Source: Meiothermus hypogaeus
GTDB taxonomy: Bacteria; Deinococcota; Deinococci; Deinococcales; Thermaceae
NCBI RefSeq assembly: GCF_003574035.1
Contig: NZ_QWKY01000006.1
Location: 29,151 to 93,150, forward strand
Direction: 5' to 3'
DNA: 64,000 bases
Each line of letters begins with the position of its first letter. The first letter of the stretch is position 1. Below, in pieces: positions 7,278 to 20,206 of the stretch. The translations under genes were made by a program, and so were the position numbers. Under the pieces are notes generated by a model. That model saw only the letters and a program-made list of their open reading frames with translations, was not told where the DNA came from and made no database searches.

Positions 7278-8180
7278 TTACTCCCAGCGCGGGTGGGCGT
7301 GCTCCTCGGCCGCGCGCAGGGCCGGGGTCTCCAGCTGCACCGTGACGTGCCCGATCCCGTGGCCCTCGGCCACCGCCCGGGCCAGGGGGATCACGTTGAC
7401 GTCTGGGGTGTCCATCACCAAGTGCACCGAGAGGTTGTGCTCCCCGCCGGTCGTGGCCCAGACGTGCAGGTCGTGGGCCTCTTGCACGCCGGGCAGCGCC
7501 TCCAGCTCGGCCTGCAGCTTTAAAAGGTCCGCCCCCTCGGGCACCCCCTCGAGCAGGACGTTCACGCTGGCCGAGAGCAGCACCCAGGTGCGGGGCAGCA
7601 CCCACAGACCGATCAGCGCCCCCAGCAGCGGGTCCACCCAGCCCCAGCCGGTGAAGAAGATCACCACCGCCCCGGCGATCACCGCCACCGAACCCAGCAG
7701 GTCGGAGAGCACCTCGAGGTAGGCTCCCCGCACGTTGAGGCTCTCCCGGCTCCCGCCCATCAGGAGGCGGGCCGCGATCAGGTTCACCGCCAGACCGCCG
7801 ACGGCAACCAGGAGCATGGGCAGGCTCTGCACCTCGGCGGGCTCGCGCAGGCGCTGGTAGGCCTCGAGGAGGATGTAAAAGGCCACGACGAACAGCACCG
7901 CGGCGTTCACGGCCGCCGCCAGGATCTCGAGGCGGCGGTAGCCGAAGGTGCGCTTCGGGTCCGCCGGCCGCTGGCCTAGCCGGATCGCCAGGAGCGCGAT
8001 CAGCAGCCCCATCACGTCGGTGAACATGTGGGCGGCGTCGGACAGGAGCGCCAGGCTGCCGAAGACCAGCCCGCCCACCACCTCGGCCAGCAGATAACCC
8101 CCGGTCAGGGCTAAAGCCCAGCGCAGCCGGGCTTCGGGCACCTCACGGGCGGCCTTGCCGTGCTCGTGGCCCCGGCTCAT
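7278..8180 (-). CDS. czcD: CDF-family cation efflux protein (Zn/Cd/Co exporter)
   Basis: 300 aa, normal for CDF. Starts MSRGHEHGKA and has six membrane helices. Helix 2 carries SLALLSDAAHMFTDVMGL and helix 5 YLEVLSDLLGSVAVI, the HxxxD and SDxxxD-type metal sites of CzcD/ZitB. The C-terminal cytoplasmic domain (DLHVWATTGGEHNLSVH) has the ferredoxin-like fold used for dimerisation. It is the last gene of a minus-strand cluster with the P-type ATPase and lspA, so it probably exports Zn2+ or Cd2+ in exchange for protons. The symbol reflects the subfamily and not a proven orthologue. Confidence 0.88.
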   Translation of the reverse strand: MSRGHEHGKAAREVPEARLRWALALTGGYLLAEVVGGLVFGSLALLSDAAHMFTDVMGLLIALLAIRLGQRPADPKRTFGYRRLEILAAAVNAAVLFVVAFYILLEAYQRLREPAEVQSLPMLLVAVGGLAVNLIAARLLMGGSRESLNVRGAYLEVLSDLLGSVAVIAGAVVIFFTGWGWVDPLLGALIGLWVLPRTWVLLSASVNVLLEGVPEGADLLKLQAELEALPGVQEAHDLHVWATTGGEHNLSVHLVMDTPDVNVIPLARAVAEGHGIGHVTVQLETPALRAAEEHAHPRWE

Positions 8181-8184
8181 GCGC

Positions 8185-8328
8185 CTACCTCCCGCGCCCA
8201 ACCCGTTTCCAGAGTACCGCCGCCACCGCCACCAGGGCCAGCACGGCAACGAGGAGCGTGGCATCGAGGACGGAGCGAACGGGGGCCAACGGGTTTAGCG
8301 CCAGGGCTACCGCCCATGCCGATCCTCC
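8185..8328 (-). CDS. Small hydrophobic protein of unknown function, start unresolved
   Basis: An open frame ending GAC-free at 8185 reads NPLAPVRSVLDATLLVAVLA and LVAVAAVLWKRVGRGR, a single membrane helix with a basic tail. No good ATG lies between the lspA stop and this helix, so the start may be a rare codon inside the end of lspA. It could be an unimportant open frame; the hydrophobic pattern and its place between lspA and the CDF gene are the only support. Confidence 0.3.
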   Translation of the reverse strand, partial: GGSAWAVALALNPLAPVRSVLDATLLVAVLALVAVAAVLWKRVGRGR

Positions 8329-8816
8329 TTCCAGCGTACAGGACGCGCCCGCGGGACCAAGAGCAGGACAACCCCCGAGACCAGCCACACGTCGGCCAGG
8401 TTAAAGACCGGGTAGTCCTGCCCATAGAGGGACCGGGTCAGCACGGACAGGGTGTGCGAGTAGAGCATGTCCACCACCGTGCCGTCGACCAGCTGGTCCA
8501 GCCCGTTGCCCAAGGCCCCGCCCGCGATCAGCGAGAGCGCCACGCCGGCGGCTGGGGGCGGGGCCTTCCAGGCCAGGTAGCCCAGCAGGGCCAGCCCCAC
8601 CCCCAGCCGGACCAGCACCAGCAACCCAGTCTGGCCCGACAGCAGCCCCCAGGCCGCGCCGGGGTTGAAGCCCAGCGCCAGCGAGAGCACCCCGGGGGCT
8701 AGCGGCTGGGGGTGGCCGGGCTCGAGGTGGCCCAGCGACCACCCCTTGAGGGCAAAGTCCAGGCCCACCCACAGCCCCACCAGGACCAGCGGGAGCCAGC
8801 GCGTGCCGCGGCTCAT
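8307..8816 (-). CDS. lspA: Lipoprotein signal peptidase II
   Basis: 169 aa from ATG 8816. Four membrane helices and the two catalytic aspartate motifs are present: GALGNGLDQLVDGTVVDM and FNLADVWLVSG. LspA cleaves lipoprotein signal peptides in the membrane. It stands between a P1B ATPase and a CDF exporter; lspA copies in Zn/Cd islands are a known arrangement, so this is likely an accessory copy. The upstream in-frame ATG at 8882 would add an unlikely Pro/Arg-rich leader. Confidence 0.9.
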   Translation of the reverse strand: MSRGTRWLPLVLVGLWVGLDFALKGWSLGHLEPGHPQPLAPGVLSLALGFNPGAAWGLLSGQTGLLVLVRLGVGLALLGYLAWKAPPPAAGVALSLIAGGALGNGLDQLVDGTVVDMLYSHTLSVLTRSLYGQDYPVFNLADVWLVSGVVLLLVPRARPVRWKEDRHGR

Positions 8817-8904
8817 TCGCCCCCCTCCCCGCGGGCCGCCCGCGCCCGGGGCCCGACCAGTCGGGGGCGGCGCCGGAAGCATGGTGCAAAGCCGGCCATC
8901 AGGA

Positions 8905-11157
<2,253 letters not shown>

Positions 11158-11180
11158 CGGGCCTCCTGTCGGGAATAACC

Positions 11181-11242
11181 ATTCAACACATGAACGATCA
11201 TTCAACCACTGCCCCGAGGATAACATATGAGCAACTGTTCAA
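11181..11242 (-). promoter_or_regulatory. ArsR/SmtB-type operators before the cadA copy 1 operon
   Basis: Two imperfect palindromes of the SmtB/CadC kind occur: TGAACGATCATTCA (11191-11204) and ATATGAGCAACTGTTCAA (11225-11242). They lie between the ATPase start and the ArsR-family gene's 3' end, so the regulator at 11320-11697 is the natural candidate to bind them and release when Zn or Cd binds. Confidence 0.6.
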
Positions 11243-11265
11243 CAATAGACGCGGAAGGAGAACAC

Positions 11266-11289
11266 GAGGGCCGCCGAGTGGCGGCCCTC
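11266..11289 (-). terminator. GC-rich hairpin after the arsR-type gene
   Basis: A perfect 10-bp stem, GAGGGCCGCC with loop GAGT, lies 30 bp past the ArsR gene's stop and upstream of the cadA promoter. There is no T-run, so it is a weak intrinsic terminator or an RNA-stability hairpin. Confidence 0.5.
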
Positions 11290-11319
11290 CGGTGTCCTTG
11301 GCCAGGTCGGTGCTACGCC

Positions 11320-11697
11320 CTACTCGGCGGCGTGCTCGAGGGCGCACCGTAGGATCGAGGTAACGTGGGCGTCTACGAGGCGGTAGAAGGCTTGCCGCCC
11401 CTCCTTGCGGAAGGTTACTAGGTTGATGGAGCGCAGGAAACGCAACTGATGCGACACTGCCGACTCGCTCATGCCTACCACCGCCGCGATGTCGCACACG
11501 CACAACTCCTCGACCGACCACAGCGCCGAGAGGATGCGCATGCGGGTGGGGTCGGCGACGGCCTTAAGCAGCTCGGAGGCTCCGGCGATGGCCCCTGGGG
11601 CGGGCATCCCCTGACGGGCCCGGGCCACGGCCTCGGCGTGGACGACCTTGACCTCGCAGACTGCCGGATCAGGGACGGTGGGTGTTGAGACGGCCAT
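11320..11697 (-). CDS. ArsR/SmtB-family metal-sensing repressor (CadC/CmtR-like)
   Basis: 125 aa from ATG 11697. The N-terminal PDPAVCEVKVVHAEAVARAR resembles CadC's Cys-containing arm. The winged helix contains the family metal box ELCVCDIAAVVGMSESAVSH (two Cys in helix alpha3) and a C-terminal RLVDAHVTSILRCALEHA helix that often supplies alpha5 ligands. This combination suggests Cd/Pb/Zn sensing. It lies upstream of cadA in the same direction, with operators and a hairpin between, so it probably controls that operon. A paralogue follows the second cadA (52053-52424). Confidence 0.88.
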   Translation of the reverse strand: MAVSTPTVPDPAVCEVKVVHAEAVARARQGMPAPGAIAGASELLKAVADPTRMRILSALWSVEELCVCDIAAVVGMSESAVSHQLRFLRSINLVTFRKEGRQAFYRLVDAHVTSILRCALEHAAE

Positions 11698-11916
11698 ATC
11701 AATAAGGTAGCACAACGCGAACGGCGGGCTCAGGGCTCACACCCCCAGCGCCCTGATCGCCCTCGCAGCTCTCCTCCACACCCTCGAGGGAGGGGTGCGG
11801 GCAGGGCTCTACCCCACCTACCGCGCCCAGACCAAACCTGGGCAGTGCGGAAGAGCGCGTTCTTGTGCGACTACCTCCAGCTTGAGTCCCTGCACCCGGA
11901 GATCCAGGGAGCCTAA
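11698..11916. other. Gap with a possible Tn3-type transposase scrap
   Basis: No gene. Just left of the IS5-like element, the + frame reads VRKSAFLCDYLQLESLHPEI, reminiscent of a C-terminal segment of Tn3-family transposases (a hydrophobic LFLCxYL block). It is too short to be sure. The region is otherwise unremarkable. Confidence 0.2.
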
Positions 11917-12888
11917 GAGACTGTCTGAGAAGGCTCTAGGAAGCCAATCTTCTAGCCATAAGACGGATCATTGCGACGTAGATGAAGGTTTCCGTGGTTT
12001 CGGGCAGAAGCTCGTAGTCCCGGTTGAGCCTGCGGTTGAAGCTGAGCCAGGCGAAAGTACGCTCCACTACCCAGCGGCGGGGGATGACTACGAAAGAGCG
12101 ACGGCCTCGGGTCTTTTTGCCAAGCTCCTCGATCAGATCGGGGGGCATGGGTACGCCCTCCGGCCACCAGATACCCCTAAAGTTAGCATCGGGTCTTTGC
12201 ATGACCTGTAGCGTCCAGCCCAGGGTTTCTTTGACCCAGTCTTCGAACTGGCGTTTGTAGCCGCCGTCGATAAACAGGTGAGTTAGGCGCTTGAACGCAG
12301 CCCGGGCCGCTTGTAATACGACCTGGCCTCCTTGGGCATCGGTGAGGTTAGCGGGCAACACCTTGACCTTCAATACCAGCCCTTGGGTGTCCACCAGCAG
12401 GTGCCTCTTGCGGCCTTTCACCTTTTTCGCAGCGTCATAACCGCGTATCCCCCCTTTTCACCGGTCTTCACACTCTGACTGTCCACACTCCCCGCGCTGG
12501 GTTCAGCTTCCCGACCCATCTTCAGCCGGGTCTTCTCCCGCAAAGTGGCGTGAACGCGTTCGAGAAAACCACTCCTGCGCCACAAGCGAAAGTAGTGGTA
12601 CACCGTTTTCCAGTGCGGCAGGTCACTCGGCATCATGCAGGGGGTGGCCGTAGGCCATAGCCGCTGTGCGGCTAACCTGCGCCAGGAACAGCCTCCACGC
12701 GTGATGTAGAAGATGCCATTGAGGATTTCCCGCCAGCTATGTTCTCTGGGGCGGCCGGGAGAGGGCGAAGGCTGCGGCATCAGCGGCGCTAGCACCGCCC
12801 ATTCCTTGTCCGAAAGATCAGTCGGGTAGCGGCTTTCTCTAGACTCCATAAGCAACTATATCGCCCGGGAGGGTTTTCGGACAGTCTC
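11917..12888 (-). mobile_element. IS5-family element, IS427-like group, complete
   Basis: 972 bp. Terminal inverted repeats begin GAGACTGTCTGAGAA on the left and GAGACTGTCCGAAAA on the right (read inward). Both ends are flanked by TAA (11914-11916 and 12889-12891), matching the TNA target duplication of the IS427/IS1031 group. The element carries one two-frame transposase on the minus strand. Its insertion separated a small stretch of unknown coding DNA. Confidence 0.85.
11936..12849 (-). CDS. IS5-family transposase in two overlapping frames
   Basis: The first frame (12849 to 12418) has the DUF4096-like N-terminus (YPTDLSDKEWAVLAPLMP, then GIFYITRGGCSWRRL) and the first catalytic Asp in GSVDSQSVKTGEKGG. 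The second (to 11936) continues KVKGRKRHLLVDTQGLVLKV with the DGGY and the WVVERTFAWLSFNRRLNRDY block of the DDE domain. The switch falls at a run A4G6 (GTGAAAAGGGGGG), so the product is expected to be made by frameshifting or transcript slippage, as in other IS427-group elements. A TATAGT box lies 5 nt before the ATG. Confidence 0.85.
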
Positions 12889-12937
12889 TAACAACTTCCT
12901 TCGTGTGCTACTTGATCTGGACCCCCGAGGTGTGAAA

Positions 12938-12977
12938 AAAGGGGGTGCTATGCACTCGGATCGCGAGCACCCCCTTT
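12938..12977. repeat. Inverted repeat with 12-bp arms
   Basis: AAAGGGGGTGCT and AGCACCCCCTTT pair perfectly around a 16-nt loop. The right arm with flank (CGAGCACCCCCTTTAC, 12964-12979) is repeated exactly at 7253-7268, upstream of the CDF gene's 3' end. It may be the end of a small mobile or MITE-like sequence, or a terminator. Confidence 0.4.
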
Positions 12978-13076
12978 ACGCCCTCTGGTCGGGGTTGCGT
13001 GTCTGGTGACAAAGGGGAATTGGCGATTGGTGCATCTGGGCGCTGCGGCCTGGGTGGCTTCCCTTAGACTCTGTCC

Positions 13077-14326
<1,250 letters not shown>

Positions 14327-14330
<4 letters not shown>

Positions 14331-15448
14331 CCCGTCCTTGCAGTCCCCTTCGCCGCCGGCAGGCTGAACCAGAACACACTGCCGACGCCGACTTCGCTGT
14401 GCAGGCTCATCTGTCCTCCCATGGCTTCCACCAAACCCTTAGCCACGGTCAAACCCACCCCCGTCCCCCCATCCTTGCGGCTTCTGGCGGGGTCGATCCG
14501 GTAAAAGCGCTCGAAGATCCGCTCCTGGTGCTCGGGCGCGATCCCTCTCCCGGTGTCACGGACGAAGAAGCAGACCCCTTCAGGCTTGAGTGTCGCCCCC
14601 AGGATCACCCGGCCGCCCTCCGGTGTGTAGCGCAGGGCGTTGGAGAGCAGGTTGGAAAGCACCTGATGCAGCCGCTCCGGGTCGGCCTGAACCTTGGGTA
14701 AGTCGGCGCCGACCTCCAGCTCAAGGGTCAGGCCCTTCTCGCTAAAGGCTGGGGCCAGCCGTTCGCGGGCCTCGTTCAAGATGACCTGTGGCGACAGAGG
14801 CTCGGGATGAACCACCACCGCACCTGCTTCAACCCTCGAGACCAGCGACAAATCCTCTACCAGCCGTCCCATCGCCCGAACCTCGCGGGCGATGCTCTGG
14901 GCGGCTACTTCAGGCGGCAACACCCCGTCGGCGAGGGCCTCGCTGTAGCCCTGTAGCGCCGCCAGGGGGGTTCGCAACTCATGGGCCACGCTGCCGATGA
15001 GCTCGATCCGGCGCTGCTCAACCTGCTCGAGGGCCTGGGAGAGCCGGTTAAACTGCCGCGCCAGTTCGGACAGCTCGTCCTCTCCCGTTTCCCTGAGGCG
15101 TAGCTTGTAGTGGCCCCTGGCGATCTCCTGGGCCCCACGAACCAGCAGATTGACCGTCTGGCTGATACGGCCGACGAGCAGGTACGCCAGGAGCGCGGAG
15201 AGCGCCAAGGCGATGGGAAAGGCGGCCAACAGGGCCCGGGTCAGGGTGTCGTGCAGGCCGCCCTCGAGGTCGGCCCGCAGGCTAAGACCCATGGGCCCCA
15301 TGACCTCGATCATGTGCTCGAGATGCCCCCGGTAGAACGCCGGGCTGAGCAGATCGGCCACCACCAGCATCACCGTGGTCGCCACCCCCGCCACCACCAG
15401 ATTGGCCGCCAGCAGCCGCGCGAAAAGCCCTCTGGGCACGACCCGCAT
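14327..15448 (-). CDS. Membrane sensor histidine kinase (HAMP, HisKA, HATPase)
   Basis: 373 aa. Two membrane helices (about 11-33 and 74-94) enclose a short ~40-residue outer loop with HLEHMIEVMGPMGLSL, rich in His and Met, which could bind metal. HAMP about 95-147, H-box GSVAHELRTPLAALQGYSEA with His156, N-box LHQVLSNLLSNALRYTPEGG, and G-boxes DTGRGIAPEH and GGTGVGLTVAKGLVEAMGG. It ends 4 bp inside the convergent gene. The response regulator is encoded upstream in the same direction. The His/Met-rich loop and the copper genes carrying the operon's box suggest a CusS/CopS-like copper sensor. Confidence 0.9.
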
Positions 15449-15533
15449 GGATCCCCCTCCTCAGCTGTACACAATGCGCCTGGCTTCGTAGGACACAGCT
15501 TCAGCCACTTTGCGCCCCGGGCTTGTTAAAACC

Positions 15534-16217
<684 letters not shown>

Positions 16218-16289
16218 GTCTCGTGCCTCGCAAGCGAGCTGAGGGGCTAGCGGCAGTTCGCTCTCTAAACCCTCGCTCCGGGCGACTCG

Positions 16290-16508
16290 CTACCCGCTTA
16301 ACTCCCGCCGCATTTGCTCATAGGTGCTGCCGTCAATCTCCCCGCGCGCGTACCGCTCGCGCAGGACCGAAAGCGCACGGTCTTGCGGTTTATCCTTCGG
16401 ACCGATCAGCCGCACCAAGGCGTAGACCAGCAACCCCAGGACAGCCAGCTCGAGCAAGCCCCAAAGCCACATCCCTGCCCCCATGCCATGTCCCCAGTTC
16501 CACGTCAT
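16290..16508 (-). CDS. Small SHOCT-domain membrane protein
   Basis: 72 aa. Start at MTWNWGHGMGAGMWLWG with an AGAGGTGG site 6 nt upstream. A His/Met/Trp-rich N-terminus runs into one membrane helix (LLELAVLGLLVYALVRLIG), followed by the SHOCT motif ALSVLRERYARGEIDGSTYE. SHOCT domains are thought to mediate oligomerisation. As first gene of the two-component operon, with a possible copper-binding Met/His head, it may assist copper sensing; that is inference. Confidence 0.85.
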   Translation of the reverse strand: MTWNWGHGMGAGMWLWGLLELAVLGLLVYALVRLIGPKDKPQDRALSVLRERYARGEIDGSTYEQMRRELSG

Positions 16509-16528
16509 CGCGGCCACCTCTGAGTGCC

Positions 16529-16561
16529 AGGCTAGCCCCGGCGCGTTAAGCTCCGGTAAAG
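16529..16561 (-). promoter_or_regulatory. Direct-repeat response-regulator box plus -10, site 5 (autoregulatory candidate)
   Basis: The minus strand of 16545-16561 reads CTTTAC-CGGAG-CTTAAC, then exactly 10 nt, then TAGCCT (16534-16529). It drives the SHOCT/regulator/kinase operon, so the regulator that binds this box is plausibly the one encoded here. Confidence 0.62.
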
Positions 16562-16631
16562 CCTCGGCTCGCGAAGGTTGGGGGCCCTGCCCCCAGCAAG
16601 GCCCGCTCCCGGCCAGGGCTTTTGTCCTATA

Positions 16632-16658
16632 CCCACCCCAGGTGGGGTGGGCTATGAT
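16632..16658 (+). promoter_or_regulatory. CsoR-like operator and -10 of copA
   Basis: CCCACCCC-AGGT-GGGGTGGG (16632-16651) is followed one base later by the -10 TATGAT (16653-16658). The palindrome closely matches the known CsoR operator type (the M. tuberculosis site has GCCCACCCCC and GGGGTGGGATAC halves). It fills the -35/-10 spacer, so a bound repressor would block polymerase. Confidence 0.78.
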
Positions 16659-16678
16659 CGCCACAGGAGGTCAACGTC

Positions 16679-19192
16679 ATGGAGGTGACCCGGAACAAGC
16701 AACCACCTGGGCCTGGTGCCGCTTCGCTTTGCTTGCCCCTGCCGCAGGTGAAGGACACCGCGCGGGCGCGAGCCCTGTCGCACGCTCTAAGACAGGTCGC
16801 GGGCATCGAGGCGGTGCAGGTCAACCTGGCCCGCCAGGAGGCGCACCTCACCTACAACCCCGGCGCCATCAGCGTGGCCGGTGTGGTCGAGGCCGTAGAA
16901 CGCGCGGGCTACTCGGTGGGCCGGGCCGAGCTCAGGGCCCACATCGCCGGGATGCACTGTGCGAGCTGCGTGGCCCGCATCGAAGACGTCCTGCGGGCCG
17001 TGCCCGGGGTGCTGGACGCCAGCGTCAACCCGGCCACCGGGGTGGCCACGGTCGAGTACGTTCCAGGTACCGCCGATTTCAGGTCGATCCAGGCCGCGGT
17101 GGAATCTGTCGGCTACCAGACCGCCCACCCCCTCGAGCAGCCCCCGGCCCCCGACGAGGAGGCTCAAGCCCACGCCCGGGAGTACAAGAGCCTGATGGCC
17201 AAGTTCTGGTTCGCCGCCGCGGTCTCAGTCCCGACCGTGCTGGTAGCTTACCCCAACGTGAGCTGGCTCTACGCCCCCTACCTCTTCTCCTCAGCGATCT
17301 CCGAGGGGGTCATCTGGCTGTTGTGGGTGCTGTCGGGGCTCGTGACCCTGCCGGTGATGTTCTACTCCGGACGGCAGTTCTTCACCGGGGCCGCCTCGGC
17401 CTTCCGCCACCACGCCGCCGACATGAACACCCTCATCGCCCTGGGCACCGGCGCGGCCTGGCTTTACTCCACGGCGGCGCTGACCTTCCCGAGGCTCTTC
17501 CCCGCGGGCACCGCCGAGCCCTTCTACGACGTGACCGCGGTGGTAACGGCACTGGTGGTGCTGGGGCAGGCCCTGGAGGTGCGGGCTAAGGGACAGACCA
17601 GCCAGGCCATCAGGAAGCTGATCGGCCTGCAGGCCAGGACCGCCCGGGTACTGCGCGAGGGGCGCGAACTGGAGATCCCGGTCGAGGAGGTCGAGGTGGG
17701 TGACGTCGTGGTGGTGCGCCCCGGCGAGAAGATCCCCGTGGACGGGGTGATTATCGAGGGACAGTCCGCGCTCGACGAGAGCATGGTCACGGGCGAGAGC
17801 CTGCCGGTGGACAAGCAGCCCGGCGACGAGGTGATCGGGGCCACGGTCAACACCACCGGAAGCTTCAAGTTCAGGGCCACCAAGGTGGGCAAGGACACCG
17901 CGCTCGCCCAGATCATCAAGATGGTGCAGGACGCGATGGGCTCCAAGGCCCCCATCGCCCGGCTGGTGGACGTGGTCTCGGGCTACTTCGTCCCTGCGGT
18001 GATGATCATCGCCGTCCTGACCTTCCTGGCCTGGCTCAACTTCGGCCCCAGCCCGGCCCTGGCCTACGCGGTGGTGACGGCGGTGACCGTGCTGATCATC
18101 GCCTGCCCCTGCGCGGTGGGCATGGCGGTGCCGCTGTCGCTGGTGGCGGGTCTGGGCAAGGCCGCCGAGCACGGGGTGCTCATCCGCAACGGGGAGGCCC
18201 TGCAGACCGCCAGCGCCCTCAAGACCGTGGTGCTGGACAAGACCGGCACCATCACCAAGGGCAAGCCCGAGCTCACCGACGCGCTTCCCGCGCCCGGTTT
18301 TGACGAGAAGACCCTGATCCACCTGGCTGCCAGCGCGGACCGGCCCTCCGAGCACCCCCTGGCCCAGGCCATCGTCAAGGGGGCCCAGGCCAGGGGGCTG
18401 GAACCCCTGGAGCCCGGCGCCTTCAAGGCCGTTCCCGGGCACGGGGTGGAGGCGGCCGTGGATGGAAAGCGCGTGCTGGTGGGCAACCGCAAGCTGATGG
18501 AGCGGGAAAAAGTGGACACCACGAGCCTGGCTGAGGCTGTAGGGCGGCTCCAGGGCGAGGGCAAGACCGCCATGTACGTGGCGGTGGACGGCCAGGCCGC
18601 CGGGGTGGTCGCCGTAGCCGACACCCTCAAGGAGGACTCCGTCGAGGCCATCCGGGTGATGCGGCAGATGGGCCTCGAGGTGGTTATGCTCACCGGGGAT
18701 AACGAGCGCACCGCCCGCTCGATCGCCCGCCAGGTCGGCATCGAGCGGGTGCTGGCCGAGGTGCTGCCGGAAGAGAAGGCCAACCAGGTGCACGCCCTCA
18801 AGGCCGAGGGCAAGAAGGTGGGGATGGTGGGCGACGGGATCAACGACGCCCCCGCCCTGGTCGAGGCCGACGTGGGCTTCGCCATCGGCACCGGCACCGA
18901 CGTGGCCATCGAGGCCGCCGACGTCACCCTGATCGGCGGGAGCCTGAAAGGGGTGGCCTACGCCATCGAAGTCTCCAAGGCCACCATGCAAAACGCCAAG
19001 CAGAGCCTCTTCGGGGCCTTCGTCTACAACGTGCTGGGCATCCCGGTCGCCGCCGGCATCCTCTTCCCCTTCTTCGGCATCCTGCTCTCCCCCATCCTGG
19101 CCGGAGCGGCCATGGCCATCTCCAGCGTCACCGTGGTCTCCAACGCCAACCGCCTGCGCTTTTTCAGGGCCAGGAGCTTTACGCGGGCTTAA
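16679..19192 (+). CDS. copA: Copper-exporting P1B ATPase
   Basis: 837 aa. There are two N-terminal HMA folds; the first (about 18-80) has lost its CxxC, the second has GMHCASC (Cys94, Cys97). Membrane CPC at 476-478 ([14 protein letters not shown]), phosphorylation Asp520 in [11 protein letters not shown] motif in [10 protein letters not shown], hinge [10 protein letters not shown]. The last helices carry the Cu(I) signatures YN (VYNVLGIP) and MxxSS ([12 protein letters not shown]), so the substrate is Cu+. It pumps Cu+ out of the cytoplasm. A GGAGG site precedes the ATG and a CsoR-type operator controls the promoter. The cupredoxin gene follows after 12 bp. Confidence 0.95.
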   Translation: MEVTRNKQPPGPGAASLCLPLPQVKDTARARALSHALRQVAGIEAVQVNLARQEAHLTYNPGAISVAGVVEAVERAGYSVGRAELRAHIAGMHCASCVARIEDVLRAVPGVLDASVNPATGVATVEYVPGTADFRSIQAAVESVGYQTAHPLEQPPAPDEEAQAHAREYKSLMAKFWFAAAVSVPTVLVAYPNVSWLYAPYLFSSAISEGVIWLLWVLSGLVTLPVMFYSGRQFFTGAASAFRHHAADMNTLIALGTGAAWLYSTAALTFPRLFPAGTAEPFYDVTAVVTALVVLGQALEVRAKGQTSQAIRKLIGLQARTARVLREGRELEIPVEEVEVGDVVVVRPGEKIPVDGVIIEGQSALDESMVTGESLPVDKQPGDEVIGATVNTTGSFKFRATKVGKDTALAQIIKMVQDAMGSKAPIARLVDVVSGYFVPAVMIIAVLTFLAWLNFGPSPALAYAVVTAVTVLIIACPCAVGMAVPLSLVAGLGKAAEHGVLIRNGEALQTASALKTVVLDKTGTITKGKPELTDALPAPGFDEKTLIHLAASADRPSEHPLAQAIVKGAQARGLEPLEPGAFKAVPGHGVEAAVDGKRVLVGNRKLMEREKVDTTSLAEAVGRLQGEGKTAMYVAVDGQAAGVVAVADTLKEDSVEAIRVMRQMGLEVVMLTGDNERTARSIARQVGIERVLAEVLPEEKANQVHALKAEGKKVGMVGDGINDAPALVEADVGFAIGTGTDVAIEAADVTLIGGSLKGVAYAIEVSKATMQNAKQSLFGAFVYNVLGIPVAAGILFPFFGILLSPILAGAAMAISSVTVVSNANRLRFFRARSFTRA

Positions 19193-19193
19193 C
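19177..19193 (+). promoter_or_regulatory. Direct-repeat box overlapping the copA stop, site 9
   Basis: CTTTAC-GCGGG-CTTAAC matches the regulator-box consensus exactly. Ten nt later stands TATGTT, which contains the cupredoxin ATG, so a functioning promoter would start inside that gene; it may instead be a chance match within coding sequence. Confidence 0.3.
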
Positions 19194-19204
19194 AGGAGGG
19201 AACT

Positions 19205-19573
19205 ATGTTGACCTTGGTCAATCTCTTAGGGCTGGCGCTCGTCGCCTGGATCGTCTGGTACTTCTGGCTCTACAAGAAGGAGGGGGTGGCCGTGACCGAG
19301 GTGGCAGGGGTACAGGAGATCAACATTACCGTCAAAGGCGGCTACGACCCCGACGTGATCGTGGTCAAGAAGGGCAAGGCGGTGCGGCTGCACTTCACCC
19401 GGCGGGAGTCGGCCCTGTGCAGCGAGATGGTCGTTTTCGACACGCTGGGCCGGTCGGCCAAGCTGCCCGAGGGCGAGACGGTGACGCTGGAGTTCACCCC
19501 CCAGCAAGCCGGCGAAATCCCCTTCCAGTGTCAGATGGGGATGCTGCGCGGCAAGGTAGTGGTGACGAGTTAG
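19205..19573 (+). CDS. Membrane-anchored cupredoxin
   Basis: 122 aa. One N-terminal helix (NLLGLALVAWIVWYFWLY) anchors a cupredoxin fold: GGYDPDVIVVKKGKAVRLHF, ESALCSEMVVFD and the closing loop EIPFQCQMGMLRGKVVV. Cys, Cys and Met are possible copper ligands; the second canonical His is replaced, so the site is not a classical type 1 centre. It lies in the copA operon, probably binding Cu on the outside. An AGGAGG site precedes the ATG. Confidence 0.82.
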   Translation: MLTLVNLLGLALVAWIVWYFWLYKKEGVAVTEVAGVQEINITVKGGYDPDVIVVKKGKAVRLHFTRRESALCSEMVVFDTLGRSAKLPEGETVTLEFTPQQAGEIPFQCQMGMLRGKVVVTS

Positions 19574-19585
19574 CGGAGGCAAGGC

Positions 19586-19990
19586 ATGGTTTTACACCCC
19601 GAACCCTTCGGACACGTCGAGCGGCGGCACAAGCCGTTCGACCTGCAAGCCCTTCTCAAGGGAAGCAGCGCTTATCTGAGCCTCTTCGGGCTGGGCTGCA
19701 GCAACTGCGCCGCCCACGTACACAACGCCCTACTGAGCCTGGACGGGGTGTGGCTGGCCGAGGTGTTCTTGTGGGAAAGGGCAGCCCTGGTCGCCTTTGA
19801 CCCCAAGCGGGTCGAGCCGGAGCAACTGGCCGCGGCGGTGGCGGGGGCGGTGAACGACGGCACCCGCTTCTTCCGGGCGGAGGTGAGGGAGACCCGGCCT
19901 GCCCGGGAGACCCTGAAGATCATCGGCGGCGAGCCCTGGTGGTGCTGGCCAACCCCCTGCCCGGCCGATTGCCCCGGCGCCTGGAGCTGA
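19586..19990 (+). CDS. HMA-type metal-binding protein with a C-terminal extension
   Basis: 134 aa. The HMA fold carries GLGCSNCAAHVHNAL (Cys38, Cys41), like a copper chaperone, but it has a ~35-residue leader and a C-terminal extension RFFRAEVRETRPARETLKII that ends in a Trp/Cys-rich tail (GGEPWWCWPTPCPADCPGAW). The same layout with the shared extension occurs in the protein at 27866-28228, so these form a small paralogous family. Role probably copper binding or delivery within the copA operon. Confidence 0.75.
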   Translation: MVLHPEPFGHVERRHKPFDLQALLKGSSAYLSLFGLGCSNCAAHVHNALLSLDGVWLAEVFLWERAALVAFDPKRVEPEQLAAAVAGAVNDGTRFFRAEVRETRPARETLKIIGGEPWWCWPTPCPADCPGAWS

Positions 19991-20007
19991 GGAGAGGAGT
20001 GAAGTTT

Positions 20008-20196
20008 ATGGCACAGGAGGTACGGGACCCGGTCTGTGGGATGATGGTGGACCCCGAGAAAGCTGCAGGGAAGTCGGTGTATCAGGGCCAGACCTACTAC
20101 TTCTGCGGTATCGGCTGCAAGAAGGCCTTTGATGCGGATCCGGAAAGGTATGTACGAGGCAATGACCACGTCCATCACCACAATCACCCGCACTGA
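20008..20196 (+). CDS. Small YHS-domain protein
   Basis: 62 aa. It is a single YHS domain: VRDPVCGMMVDPEKAAGKSV and TYYFCGIGCKKAFDADPERY, with three Cys typical of a metal-binding treble-clef-like site, and a His-rich tail DHVHHHNHPH. Such proteins accompany copper ATPases and may bind Cu or Zn. The start at 20008 follows GAGGAGTGAAG. It lies 10 bp upstream of the csoR-family gene. Confidence 0.83.
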   Translation: MAQEVRDPVCGMMVDPEKAAGKSVYQGQTYYFCGIGCKKAFDADPERYVRGNDHVHHHNHPH

Positions 20197-20206
20197 AGGG
20201 GCTGCC

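Noticed and set aside
17291..18991. A 566-codon minus-strand frame inside copA
   Set aside because: Antisense shadow; copA on the + strand has every P-type ATPase motif.
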